This document shows, in pieces, positions 24,191 to 34,835 of a stretch of DNA of 64,000 bases. The position numbers and the translations under genes are program-made. Position 1 is the stretch's first letter; every line of letters starts with the position of its first letter. The stretch comes from Planoprotostelium fungivorum (Eukaryota > Evosea > Variosea > Cavosteliida > Cavosteliaceae): positions 79,008 to 143,007 of the forward strand of contig MDYQ01000043.1 of the NCBI GenBank assembly GCA_003024175.1, in the 5' to 3' direction. The notes under the pieces were generated by a model. The model was not told the origin of the DNA. It saw nothing but the letters and a program-made list of their open reading frames with translations, and did no database searches.

Positions 24191-24651
24191 ATGTGACAGC
24201 TGACTATGTCTTTGTGGATCGTAATGACATAGAGACTGAGAGCTCTTTGCTTCGGTGCTGATGTGATGTGGCGGGAAGCTCTCAAAAAGAATCGGCTTCG
24301 TCTACAAACAAATCATCACCCATTTGTGTGGACTAAATATGAACAAGTTTTGTCAATCCAGCTGATCAGAGTTGCCAGGATGATCATTCGTGTAGTCGCG
24401 GTTCTACATCTTTGCCGCGAACTGTACTCTTAGGTCCCTCTATCATTCCATTTCAAAAGGAGGGAATCGAGATGATACCATCAGACATCAGTGGTTTCTT
24501 CCACCATTGTGAAAGAAAATGGTGGCGATCCGATCTCGCGCCCGTACGATGGGTGCAAAAATTCGCGATAATCATCTCGTTTCAATCGATCTACTACAAC
24601 GACTTGATGGCGGGAAGACGAGCATTTCGAAATTGAAGGATCACAAACAAC
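24191..24651. other. Divergent intergenic region between RhoGAP and MAD2
   Basis: About 460 bp with no recognisable coding sequence on either strand and no RNA gene that I could identify. It should hold the RhoGAP promoter and the MAD2 promoter and 5' UTR. An inverted TCGCGG/CCGCGA pair near 24.40 kb is the only local structure noted. Confidence 0.4.
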
Positions 24652-25584
24652 ATGGTGAGTTTTATCTAAGGCCTCTCTTTCTTATCTCCTTGGTATCTCT
24701 TCTGATCGCCCTATCAGCCAGTCTCTACGAAGACAAGCAATGAGATCACCCTGAAGGGTTCTGCTGCTATCATCGCTGAATTCTTTGGTGAGGGAGTCCA
24801 TCGAGTGATGAACTGATTATATATAAGGATACAGCATCAACAACATTCTCTATCAAAGAGGCATCTATCCTCCCGATGAATTTATATCGAAGAAGCAATA
24901 CGGTCTCCCCATTTTTGTGACGACTAACAACGAATTGAAGTGAGATACACGTCTATAGATTCGAACATCATGATTCACTCACACGCAGCACCTACATTAC
25001 CAATGTGATGTCACAACTGCAGGGTGAATAGTAGTGCTCTCGAAGAGGTTGACTGAAGGATGTCAGGTTGGATCGAAAATGGGAAGGTCCAGCAGCTCGT
25101 TTTAGTGGTCACGAGCGTTCAGACGAAGGAGACTCTCGAGAGATGGATCTTCAACATCCAAAAAGAAACGGTGTCTAATGGAGAGAAGGTGAAGACATCA
25201 GTCACCTCGCACTTTGTCCATCTGACGCACAAACAGGTGGAGAAGCCACAGAAAGAGATTCAATCCGAGATTCAAGCCATCATCAGACAGATCACATCTT
25301 CCGTCACGTTCTTACCCCTGTTGGAGGTGTGAAGGCTCTCCTTGTCGATGACTCATCCTGAAAGGGACAATGCACTTTTGACCTGCTGGTGTACACAGAT
25401 CAAGACATTGCCATTCCACAGACGTGGGAGGAGAGCGATCCTAAGCACATCACGAACCAATCAGTCGTGAGATTGAGATCATTCAGCACGAAGGTGATAC
25501 GACACATCGACTCCATCGTCTCAGCGACTCCTGCAGGTTCACAAAGTGGAGACGGCCGTAGCTTACAAAAACTACGAAGAATAA
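24652..25584 (+). CDS. MAD2: MAD2 spindle assembly checkpoint protein (HORMA domain)
   Basis: The spliced protein aligns end to end with MAD2: M|PVSTKTSNEITLKGSAAII, AEFFGYSINNILYQRGIYPP, KKQYGLPIFVTTNNELKTYI, ERWIFNIQKE, EIQAIIRQITSSVTFLPLLE, CTFDLLVYTDQDIAIPQTWE. The C-terminal safety-belt end is RLRSFSTKVHKVETAVAYKN. MAD2 binds MAD1 and CDC20 at unattached kinetochores and restrains the anaphase-promoting complex. The initiation codon is the last codon of its exon: ATG is directly followed by GTGAGT (24655), and coding resumes with CCAGTC. The last intron removes the sequence between STK and VHK. The stop lies 25 bp from the convergent cytidylyltransferase. Confidence 0.96.
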
Positions 25585-25609
25585 AACACTTTAGTCTATT
25601 GTCTAATGT

Positions 25610-26231
25610 TCATCCATCCTTCTTCGTGATGTGATCGAGATGCCCTCCGTCTCGAATGCGAGTGAGGATCTCTGTGGTAGAGATACCTCCAGTGTAAGGC
25701 AACATCTGGAAGATGCCCAGGTCCATTGGTGCTTTGTAATATTTCTCTAGCTTGGCCGTGTCAAAGTCACTTCCGTGGGCGACAATGTCTATACGGCTGT
25801 CTAATGTGAGACACGTTTGCAAGAGGATTCGCGCTCACTGCTTCTCGATGAACTCTTTGGTCACGACGAGAGGTACGTCATCGTATAGAACTTCATCGAC
25901 GTACTTGCAGCCCTCAGCCGATGCGACTCTCTCATGGCCTCAAATGCTTTCAGAACTTCTTCAGGTCGAGGATGGATCCTCACCGTGAAGGATCGGGGCT
26001 CTCTTGTATCCCGTAACATCTTCATCTTTGCAGATACCTACGATGAGGTAGTCGCCGAGGGCCTTTGCTTGACGGCAGAAATTGACGTGGCCTGAGAGGC
26101 TTAGTTCTGATGATATAATGTAAGCTCACCATAATGCCATAGGTCGCCGACCATGTCAACGTAAACTCTCTTTAGAGCTTCAGATTCTAAATTCGAAAGA
26201 ACATTACCTTCTGTCCCTTGGTCTCCGACAT
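25610..26231 (-). CDS. Cytidylyltransferase (phosphoethanolamine/phosphocholine type), single domain
   Basis: Predicted CTP-dependent nucleotidyltransferase of phospholipid head-group synthesis. Spliced order: MSETKGQK|RVYVDMVGDLWHYGHVNFC with the catalytic HxGH motif (HYGH), RQAKALGDYLIVGICKDEDV, YKRAPILHG|HERVASAEGCKYVDEVL, PLVVTKEFIEKH|RIDIVAHGSDFD, YYKAPMDLGIFQMLPYTGG, and the nucleotide-binding ISTTEIL. The introns found keep this frame exactly. At roughly 170 residues it is half the length of animal PCYT2, which has two such domains. It resembles the one-domain protist and plant forms with a VDMVGDLxHYGHVNF signature. The substrate cannot be told from the sequence. Confidence 0.85.
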
Positions 26232-26298
26232 CCTGATGTTTTGAGAAGAAAAAATGGTCCGGCAGGAAGAAGGGACACCACTACAATTCTGATCGATC

Positions 26299-27081
26299 AT
26301 GAGCCTCCCCTCATTGATTGGAAAGAGAGCGAAGCTAAATGTTGTTCTTTTTCAACCACAAATACATTGGAACACAGGTCATTCCTTCATTTTTTCTGGA
26401 TGTGATCTGATGATGCAATCAGGTAACATCGGTAGAACATGTCTTGGTTTCGATGCAAGATTACATTTGATCAAACCGTACGGCTTCACATTGGATGACA
26501 AGCACGTGAAGAGAGCAGGACTCGACTACTGGTGATGATAGGTTCAGGGAGATCTTCCTTCTGAATGTACAGATCAGGTCAAAAGTCAACATCACTGAAT
26601 ATGATCATTGGAATGATTTTCGATCGGCGCTACCCTTGTTAGGGAAAGGTGACACAATCATCAGCCATCGGATGAACATCGCCTCAATATTGCAGCATTC
26701 TACTTCACAAAGTTCGCTCAGACATCCCTCCTCGATGTAGATTTTTGGTCTCAGGTGAGTCCGATCACACCGCATCACAGCATGTACTCATCTTCCAATA
26801 TAGAAGAACAAGTCTCCTCTAGAAGACGGAAGAGAGGGGAGCGAAGAATCAGTCTGTCTCGTGTTCGGATCGGAGACAGATGGCCTCCGACAAGTGAGAG
26901 ACCAGATAGAAGGAGAGACGATGCTGTACATACCTCAAGACAGTGAACACATCCGTAGCTACAATCTATGTGAGTCGATCCGTTCAGGTCCACTCGTGAC
27001 ACACGACCAGCGAACTCCGTGAGCATAGCACTCTGGGAGGCATTTCGACAGCACGATGCGATCAAGAGATCGAATCAATAG
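26299..27081 (+). CDS. TrmL/CspR-type SPOUT tRNA 2'-O-methyltransferase
   Basis: Bacterial-type tRNA (cytidine/uridine-34 2'-O)-methyltransferase homologue. Signatures after splicing: [74 protein letters not shown] (motif 2 of the trefoil knot), and [30 protein letters not shown] (motif 3, split by an intron that restores NLSNSV). It ends AIKRSNQ. In bacteria TrmL is about 157 residues; this protein is slightly longer at the N-terminus. A tRNA gene starts 124 bp downstream, which may be coincidence. Organelle or cytosolic location is not evident. Confidence 0.88.
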
Positions 27082-27205
27082 AGTCAAACGAGATAACCAC
27101 TTGATCTGCAGGATCGTGTGTGCAGCATCGACAACAAATATTCCTCAAGTTCACGTGAGTGTGTATACAGCGTCAATGTATGCAAGATTGAGCCCCCATC
27201 ACGAA

Positions 27206-27320
27206 GCATCTGTGGCCGAGTTGGTTATGGCGCTAGACTCAAGCGAAAGCTTACTGCCAAGTCATGGTAGAGATTTCTAGTGTGGGTAACCGCGCGTGGG
27301 TTCGAATCCCACCGGATGCA
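27206..27320 (+). tRNA. trnL-CAA: tRNA-Leu (CAA) with 31-nt intron
   Basis: Acceptor arms GCATCTG and CGGATGC pair (one U-G), the D arm is GCCGAGTTGGTTATGGC and the anticodon stem CTAGA/TCTAG. The anticodon loop is CTCAAG..T with anticodon CAA at 27240-27242. A 31-nt intron occupies 27244-27274, one base 3' of the anticodon as in other eukaryotic tRNA-Leu(CAA). A long variable arm and the T arm GTGGGTTCGAATCCCAC follow, with discriminator A at 27320. A T-run at 27324-27329 is a probable Pol III terminator. Confidence 0.95.
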
Positions 27321-27426
27321 CACTTTTTTATTTTCCTTCTGTGCGAATTTTTACAGCTCATACCACACTCGTTTAGAGTCTCCATCATCAGACCACGATA
27401 CAATCATCATCTATTCGACATCTTTC

Positions 27427-30400
27427 TCATCTACCGTTTGCCTGTTCCATCCATCGTGCCCTCCTGATCAACTCTTGAATCGATCCCATCTTCTCTTGAA
27501 TCTGATACGGCTGTTGTAAGACATTGTAGTTTCCATCCAAATACATGGCTCTCGACAAAGAAATCGGTGACAGCGACTCATCTTCGCGATAATGCATCTG
27601 CTGCCATCAGCCACCGCCAACATCATCATCATCTCACCTGCTGCGATCGTGGTGTGAACTGCTGCTCATCACCGAACCCATCATCCAAATCTCTCAGGTG
27701 CACGCCGATGGCTTGGATGTCCAACAGATCCACCGTCTCACCTTCTACATCTCTATCAGCCTTATCGTTCGATCTTCTCAACTCACCTTCGTATTCTAAC
27801 GGGTGAGGTGTGCTCGGCGTCTCTGGAGGTGGATGGTTGTCCAAGTGAAGCAGTTGTAGACCCCTTCGAATGGGAGTCGGCGCCACAGCGTAACGATCTT
27901 GAAGGGGAGTGAGGGTGGACCTCTTGCTTCGATTCAATTGTTCCATCAACCTCTTCTCCCACTTGATGGCGACCACTTCATCGGCCGCGTTCGGTGTGTC
28001 GAATTCCTGCGAAGGCGTCAGCGATGACTCTGCTGTTTGTGGACTCACGAGAATGAATTCGATGATCTCTTCTTTACCGGCCGGCACTTCCACGTAGAAC
28101 GTGTCGGCGGCGAGAGTGCACGCCGATTCAGAGTTGCGATTGATCTTGACGAATTCACATTCGTATTGGTATCTCACTCTCAGTCCCTTGACTTCCGGCT
28201 GACGCTTCAACATGGGATTGATCTGTTCTCTTCAGCTGACGACTCATACGAAATATGTCTCACCTTGTACAATAACAGGAGGTGTCTGCAGCCACCCAGC
28301 AAGAGGTGCTTCTCTTTGTTGTTCCACACCTGCCCGTTCGTCACGTCGGTCGTTGATATTCATCTCACCTTCCCCGTGATCGATCGATCTTGATCAGACG
28401 GTGACTGCCCGACAGGTCCCTTCCTCCATGCGAACACGGCGTGAAACGGACTCGTCTGCTCTTCAGAAGCTGTGATGCCCCACGAGTCGAGAGAGAAGGG
28501 AAAATAATGGCCGGGCGACGTCCTGTGATTGTAGGTGGTAGGCGAGTCCTTTCTGAGTCACACACTTGATCCGATTTCGTTCTCACCTTTCCGCTGGGTG
28601 TCATGCTCCTCCGTCTACGTTGTTGTGCGGCCGAGATCGATGGATCCACCTTCTGAACGTACTGCACTCGTCAGAGACATCATTATCCTCGTCTTCACCT
28701 TCTTCGGTGACGGCGTGTGGTTCAGCGAGTTCTCTTTACCCTCTCCCTCGACTCGATTCACTTTGATCAGAGTTCTCTTCGTTCTCTCGTTCGTCTCCGG
28801 CGTCTTTGTGGCCTCAGCTAGGGTGGGCTCTGTACTTCTCTTGTCCTCCCACAATGTGACACTGTCACTCATGATGGAGAAGGGTGACACTGGATTCTCC
28901 ACAAGAATGATCCTGGAGACGTCTAATTCTTCCGTGGAATCAGCCTCGACTTCTCTGGACGGAGTCGCTGCATTGCGTTCGTTGACGATCTGTTGTACGT
29001 CACGTGATTGTGTGAAAGATATACGTTCACCTTCTGCAAATCTTCTATCCTTCTCTCCAGGGAGAGGATGAGATTGTTCTTTCTCATGGTTTGCCTCTGA
29101 TGGTTCTCCTTCTGTACTTCCATCTGTCTCTGCAGGTCGATCACTCTTCCCTCTAACTGTTGATTTTTCGATTGGAGTGGTAAGAGAAAGGAGTTTTGGG
29201 CGTCGGCGAGTGCCTCGATACGATTCATCTGTGATCCGATCCTATTCTCTAACATGCCAAACTCTTGCTTCACCTTTTTTCGCTTCAATTTCGAAATGTG
29301 TGACAGACACAAAGTGTCACCTTCTCACTGAATTTAAGCATGAACGACTTGATCTCCTTCTCTTTCGCTTGCAATCGACTCCTCTCGATCTTGCGTCACG
29401 TCAATCACCGAATTGATGTAAGACAAACTCACTCGAAATTTGACGGCGGAGTAGTTGAGTATCTGTGCAATGTCTGGACGACGCAGGGGATCCTTTTCGA
29501 GCATCTTGAAGATGAGAAACTGGATCTCGGCGCTGTACACCTTCGGCAGTGGTGCCGGCTTGTCCGTAACGATCTTACTATACATCTTGTTACCTCTTGT
29601 AATCGAAGAAAATGACTCACTTGGCCAGGGCAATCTGATTCGTGGCTAGAAAGGGAGGTCTCTTCGATGCCATCTGTTCGAGTCAGTTTGAGGTCGATCC
29701 ACCGTGTCTCCTCCTTCACCTCGTACCTGTGATGGTGTCAGGATGAGAAGATGAGATGGACTCACATGAGACAACCCAAGGCCCAGATATCCGATTTCGT
29801 ATCGTAAGGATGCTCTTGCACCATCTCCGGGCTCACCTGATCTTCCATCAGATGACATCGTCACAGTCTGCATCACTCACGTAGAGAGGTGTGCCCACTC
29901 CAGTGTAGGCAAAATGGGACTGCACATGCTCAGTTGGAGAATAATCAATAGAACACGATACAAGATCATACCTGTGCACTCAGAGCTCTTCCGAGACCAA
30001 AGTCGCCGATCTTGATGTTACCACTGGCGTCTAATAAAATCTGAATCTTTCAGCCATCATTGGATTGGATGAAAGTCATCACATTCTGAGGTTTGATGTC
30101 TCGATGGAGAATCCTATTTTCGTGGAGGCATTCTAAACCCTGTTGAGGTGAGTCATACGATGGAGATGATGGGTGACCTGTGCAATTTGAATCAGATGCG
30201 TCCATAAGGTTTCTTCTGTGAAATGGCTGGAGATGGTCAATACTGAATACGATGATCCACTCACCCGATTTGATTCTTTATCTTCTGGTATAGATCACCT
30301 CCGGCTGCAAATTCCATCACAATAAACAAGGTCTCATCCTCTACGAATGCCTCTTCCAAACGTATAACGTGGAAATGATCGATCTGACTCATCAACTTCG

Positions 30401-30632
30401 ACTGAAATCGTTCAGACTGAAAGATACGAGCAATTTCACCTCATTGAGAGCTTCCTCCTTCTCAGCTGGTGTTATTCCTTCCAGTCGAACCTCTTTGATT
30501 ACACATATGTGCCCATCTATCCTCCTTCTGGCTTTATAAACTTTACCATACGAGCCTTTCCCCAATATTCCGAGGATCTCGTAGGTGTCTAAAAGTGTAT
30601 CTTCAGGCATCATTACCTCTCTCTGAGACATG
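27427..30632 (-). CDS. NEK-like Ser/Thr protein kinase with coiled-coil and long C-terminal region
   Basis: The kinase domain is at the N-terminus: YEILGILGKGSYGKVYKARR (Gly loop), CVIKEVRLEGI (VAIK Lys), LECLHENRILHRDIKPQNV (HRD), IKIGDFGLGRAL (DFG), SDIWALGCLMYEV and LEKDPLRRPDIAQIL. These features are closest to NIMA-related kinases. A coiled coil follows directly (IERSRLQAKEKEIKSFMLKF, then RKKVKQEFGMLENRIGSQMN) as in NEK1/NEK2-type proteins. After that comes a Ser/Thr/Pro-rich tail of several hundred residues that I do not recognise, ending ARWMEQANGR. An in-frame ATG at 30703 would add 24 residues and leave only 40 bp to the divergent gene, so MSQREVMMPED at 30632 is preferred. Exon borders near 29.6-30.3 kb are approximate. 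Confidence 0.84.
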
Positions 30633-30743
30633 AGCCGGCAGATGATTCGTCGTCCGTTTGACGAGTGTTTTGAACCCACTGAAATTGGCGGGAATACTCG
30701 CATTTCTTAGAATTGCGAATAGTAGCCGGAAAACTCGCACCCG

Positions 30744-31779
30744 ATGTCATCACTTCCAGCAACCCAGAGGATGGACCAGGAGGAGGACTTTGATGATCGA
30801 GTCTTTTTACATGTCTATGATCTGACGAGAGAGATCAACGACAAATGTTGGTGGATGGGTGTGGGGATCTTCCACACAGGAATCGAGATCGATGGTAGAG
30901 GTATGAGGACATTCATTCGCCTCATTTCATTCGTTCGGGCGAATTGGTTGTATTCATTCGAATGTGCAGAGTATTGGTTTTATGGCCACCTCGAGCCCTA
31001 CACAGGCGTCATCGTATTACAGCCGGGTGTAGTCCAAATGAGAAACATGATCAAGAGGTGATCCGATCGTTTCAGTGAATCCCGTCATCACCATCCAGAC
31101 GGATCCTCATCGATCCCCAGACGCTCTCTCTTGTTGGCTCGCACATCGAAAACAAAAGCGGAGACGCAACAGATCATCGACCAATTGACCATCGAATTCA
31201 TCGGTAAGAGCTATCATCCCCTGCACAGGTGACGCCTCTCCCCTCTCTTCCCTCCTCATCCTCTCCATAGGAATTGCAATCATTTCTCTCAAGAGATGAG
31301 CCTCAGATTATTGGACAGAGGGATCCCCGGTTACGTCAATCGCGCCGCCTTCCTAGCTTCATCCGTTCTAAGGGTGAGATGTCGTCTTTCATCACACATC
31401 ATGTAGAGGTGATCGTGATCATGATGATGAACATCCGACATCAGGTCATCCCCGAAACGTGGATATGGTGGGTCATGTCAAGGTTCCTCGGATCACAGAC
31501 CAGACAAACCGTAGAGGATTCACCCCAAACCGAATTGGTCGATGAGTCACACGAGGAAGAAGAGAAGTTGACTCGTGAAGAGAGAGAGAGGGTGCAGACT
31601 GTGATGAGAGGTTAGAGATGACGAGATCATCACGCGATGTGTATTGTTCTGAATGTGAGACAGAGTTTGCGATCAAGATAAGTGGATCGCCAGCGGAGAT
31701 GCAGAGGAGAGTGACGACGGCGGTGTTCATGCGCATCAATGAGGGAACCATCGTCCGATCGGACGTCGATGTCGTGTGA
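30744..31779 (+). CDS. PPPDE/DeSI-type thiol isopeptidase with C-terminal extension
   Basis: Candidate deSUMOylating/deubiquitinating cysteine peptidase. Visible elements are VFLHVYDLTREIND, GIFHTGIEIDGREYWFYGH (catalytic His in FHTG), an ETQQIIDQLTIEFIG helix, and SYHPLHR|NCNHFSQEM (catalytic Cys in NCNHF, joined across an intron). The helical end is LLDRGIPGYVNRAAFLAS. This His-then-Cys order is the permuted papain-like fold of DeSI/PPPDE proteins. A less conserved tail follows (acidic ESHEEEEKLTREERERV, then EFAIKISGSPAEMQRRV..VFMRINEG). The frame near 31.02-31.12 kb, between the two catalytic exons, is the least certain part. Confidence 0.78.
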
Positions 31780-31990
31780 CGTGTGTTCGATGAGAAGAGT
31801 CTATGCGACCCACGTTACCCACTCGTCACAATAAGACATCAGAGAAGAGGGATAGATAAATATTGTACGAACACTCTTTGCTTTCGATCGTTCGAAGAGA
31901 AGATTTGAGGACGGCGAAACCCAAGTAATGACTATCATTACCTACAGTTTGGGGTTTGGATCAGCGGTATTGTCAACAGGCATTCAACAA

Positions 31991-32061
31991 GCGTCGATGG
32001 TCCAGTGGTAGAATTTCCGCCTGCCACGCGGGAGACCCGGGTTCGATTCCCGGTCGACGCA
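31991..32061 (+). tRNA. trnG-GCC: tRNA-Gly (GCC)
   Basis: 71-nt cloverleaf: acceptor GCGTCGA/TCGACGC, A box TGGTCCAGTGGTAG, anticodon arm CCGCCTGCCACGCGG with anticodon GCC, T arm CCGGGTTCGATTCCCGG and discriminator A. TTTT at 32065-32068 is a likely Pol III terminator. This is the left member of the inverted pair. Confidence 0.96.
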
Positions 32062-32455
32062 CGGTTTTGCTGATTTGATCAAACACTTATACGATGTCTG
32101 AAGGGGAGGAGGATTCCTTACGATTTTTGTTACATATTGATTTCGGTCACCATATTCGTCGAGTGAGATCTCACATCACAAGACCATATATGTCGATCGA
32201 TTAATATTTCGATCACATCGATCATCGCACCGATCACGTCGATCATCACGTCATTGAGACTGAACCCATCATTACATGAATTCAAATCACCAACGCTACA
32301 TTGCACCCGACATACATCTCAAAAGAATTATCTCCAAAAAACTCATCTGATGACGCTGGACGATTGAGTCGAAACGGCTGACAGCCGGATAAAGAGTTCC
32401 CGTTTGTGATCATGCGATAATCGAGCATGGCTTCTCGGATGGATGAGCAAAACCG

Positions 32456-32526
32456 TGCGTCGACCGGGAATCGAACCCGGGTCTCCCGCGTGGCAGGCGG
32501 AAATTCTACCACTGGACCATCGACGC
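32456..32526 (-). tRNA. trnG-GCC: tRNA-Gly (GCC), second copy
   Basis: Identical to the plus-strand copy at 31991-32061 over all 71 nt, in opposite orientation. The same TTTT stretch follows its 3' end (minus strand). The two genes converge towards the spacer. Confidence 0.96.
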
Positions 32527-32623
32527 TTGTTGAATGCCTATTGACAAACCTGCTGATGTAAACCTCAAACTATAAGTGATGATAGTCATTACTTGGATTT
32601 CGCCGTCCCAATATCTTCTCTTC

Positions 32624-32957
32624 ATCCAATCGATGTGACGTAAAGGTGTCAAACACTAATGTCTGAAGTTGCTGCTTCTTCTAATTACGCCATCAGCAGC
32701 CCTTTGGTCCGCTCTGGTTGATGTATCTATTCTCTGTAAAACGCACGGAATGTTTCTTGTTGTATATCGGACGAAACAGGCTCATCTGCACGACAGCACG
32801 GTCGTTTATTGGTGCATTTTCAATCTCAGAATCAGTGTGAACAAGTGGAGTTGAGCAAGAGGCTATAGATAATACCAGAGTCCCTCTGATGACATGCCCA
32901 TATGAAGGCCTTGTGATCTTTGACTGACGGACCCACACGAGGGCTACTCAAGAGTAA
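32624..32957. other. Intergenic region after the tRNA inverted repeat
   Basis: About 330 bp between the right arm of the tRNA repeat and the stop of the ankyrin-like gene. Short ORFs on both strands show no domain or codon pattern that I can support. It probably contains only the 3' flank of the ankyrin-like gene. Confidence 0.4.
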
Positions 32958-34399
32958 CTATACCAACAAAGAGTCACCCCTTTCAGCTGCTCTTCTGAGC
33001 GCTTCGTTGTTGTGGACGGAAGGATCCACACGAGAGTCCTCCAAGAGAGCCCTGATGATGTCGAGGCGGTTCTGGCTGCAAGCCCTTACAATCATCTCGT
33101 TGTTCCTGACAGATGGATCCACCCGAGGGTTGGCCAGTAGCATTCGTAATATCTCTACGTTCCGTGCACGGACGACAGTTCGGATGGCCTCGTTGTCTTC
33201 TACTGATGGATCCACACGAGGATCAGCCAGTAGGACCTCTATCATTCCGATGTCCCCTCTTGAACATGCATCTCGGATGGCCTTGTTGTCCTCTATGCAT
33301 AGATCCACACGAGGAGCGAGCAGGAGAAGTTGAATGATATTGAAATTTCCCTGACTACATGCTCGTTTGAACGCCTCGTTGTCCCTGGCAGCTGGATCCA
33401 CACGAGGGTCGGTCAGTAGCATCTCTACTGTTGCAGCATTCCCCATTGAACATGCATTTCGTATGGCCTCGTTGTCCTCTACTGATGGATCCACCCGCGG
33501 GTCGGCCAGTAGCATCTCAGCCACCGTACTATCCCAGTGCAAACATGCGTCTCGGATAGCCTTGTTGTTCCTGATGGTTGGATCCGTACGGAGATCGGCC
33601 AACAGTATTCCTACCATGGCAATACCTTTTGTCAAACGTGCGTTCTGGATGGCCTCATCGATTCCAGCGGATGGATCCACACGATGATCGGCAAGGAGCG
33701 CTGCTGAGATGCTATATCCCCCTCCAGATACAGCATTCCTAAAGGCCTCGTTGTTGTTTGCTGATGGGTCCACACGAGGGTCGGCTAACAGCATTTGTAA
33801 GATGGATGCAGTCTGCCTGGGCATTTTGGACTCTTCACGGGAGAGGATCCAACAAGCTTCTTGAAAGACTCGGTTGTCGTCTGCTATATCGATCCTAGGG
33901 TGGGCCAGTAGCATCTCTACGATCTCAGGATGCAGATTAGAGATGGCTTTTCTGATGGCCCAGTTATCATTTTCAGATGGATCGAGGTGTGGATGAGCCA
34001 AGAGTGCTTCGAAGATGTCTCTCGTCAGCGATGACACAGGTCTTTTCCATGTGCACTTCGAATATAGCTCTCGGAGGGGGCTTTTGTCCAATTTTACGGG
34101 TAGACTGATTAGAAAGCGGACTGACTCGAGATAGCCACGTTCTGCAGCGAAGAAAACATCTCTGTGGGACAGTAGTTCAGTAAAGCCGTTGACTGAGAAC
34201 TTAAGAAGATGGTAAATGAGAAATGAGTGTTGCTCTCACCGATCTCCTTCCATAACTTGCAGGTGATACGGAGGATACCAAAGCGTCTATTTCTGACGCT
34301 TCTCGCCGCCGATTTCTGCTGCCTCCTGTGTTCCACCAGCACCCTCTTCAAGATCGCCCTTGTGACATCGTAGCTGGAAGAGATGAATCCGTTGTTCAT
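32958..34399 (-). CDS. Ankyrin-like repeat protein (31-residue repeats)
   Basis: Starts MNNGFISSSYDVTRAILKRV; one intron near 34.18-34.24 kb leads to VNGFTELLSHRDVFFAAERG. The second exon encodes about ten repeats of roughly 31 residues with the core DNEAIRNACSMGNAATVEML and LLADPRVDPS. These are helix-turn-helix units of the ankyrin type with a shortened loop, predicted to bind proteins. The N-terminal ITCKLWKEIG is faintly like the end of an F-box, but there is not enough to call one. The repeats near the C-terminus are the most alike, which suggests recent duplication or gene conversion. The target is unknown. Confidence 0.78.
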
Positions 34400-34835
34400 G
34401 TTATAGTCTCTGAGTGTAGAACCTTTTCGAAGCTCGTGCTGCTCCCGAAGTGGGTCTACACCAAACTAAACTAAATTCGTGTGACACAACCGAAATCGCA
34501 AATTGCAGTTTAGCAGCGGGGTACCCACGTTTCGAGCTGATCCCTCCTTCTCTTCTCGATCGTCCACCACCGTGGCGGATACAATCGTGACGCCAACACC
34601 ATTCAGATGATCATTCATCTCAATCTCTCTGTATCGCTTGATGATTGCTCATCGCTATCTGTATTGACAATGAAAGAAACAAGAGCAACCTCAAATTTGA
34701 GGTTTAATAGTTCATTGATTCACCCAACAGGGTCATCCTGTTGGTGATGCTCACATGATATGATCATCTGTCCATCAGAGGCAACTTCAGTTTCCAGGTT
34801 TTAAATTTGTTATCATTTAATTCATTCGAGAACAT
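34400..34835. other. Intergenic region with two consecutive inverted repeats
   Basis: About 436 bp between the ankyrin-like start and the rotatin stop. No coding signal is seen. It contains an 18-bp perfect palindrome at 34687-34704 and an 8-bp-stem hairpin CCAACAGG/CCTGTTGG at 34724-34744. It should hold the ankyrin-like promoter and the rotatin 3' UTR. Confidence 0.5.

Larger units (their letters stand above)
31894..32623. repeat. Large inverted repeat carrying two tRNA-Gly genes
   Basis: Left arm 31894-32070 and right arm 32447-32623 are about 177 bp each and are inverted copies of each other. Each arm contains a complete tRNA-Gly(GCC) gene, about 95 bp of 5' flank and about 9 bp of 3' flank ending in the TTTT terminator. 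The tRNA parts are identical; the 5' flanks differ at scattered positions. The spacer of about 375 bp is unrelated sequence rich in CGATCATC words. The left flank includes the near-palindrome GTAATGActaTCATTAC (31925-31941), degenerate in the right copy. Confidence 0.92.

Noticed and set aside
32577-32665. Possible C/D-box snoRNA beside the tRNA repeat
   Set aside because: A GTGATGA and a CTGA occur about 85 nt apart, but there is no terminal stem, and the matching left repeat copy has GTAATGA instead.
32920-33333. 137-codon plus-strand repetitive ORF
   Set aside because: Reverse reading of the ankyrin-like repeat DNA (STRGSAS-type repeats); repeat periodicity alone keeps it open.
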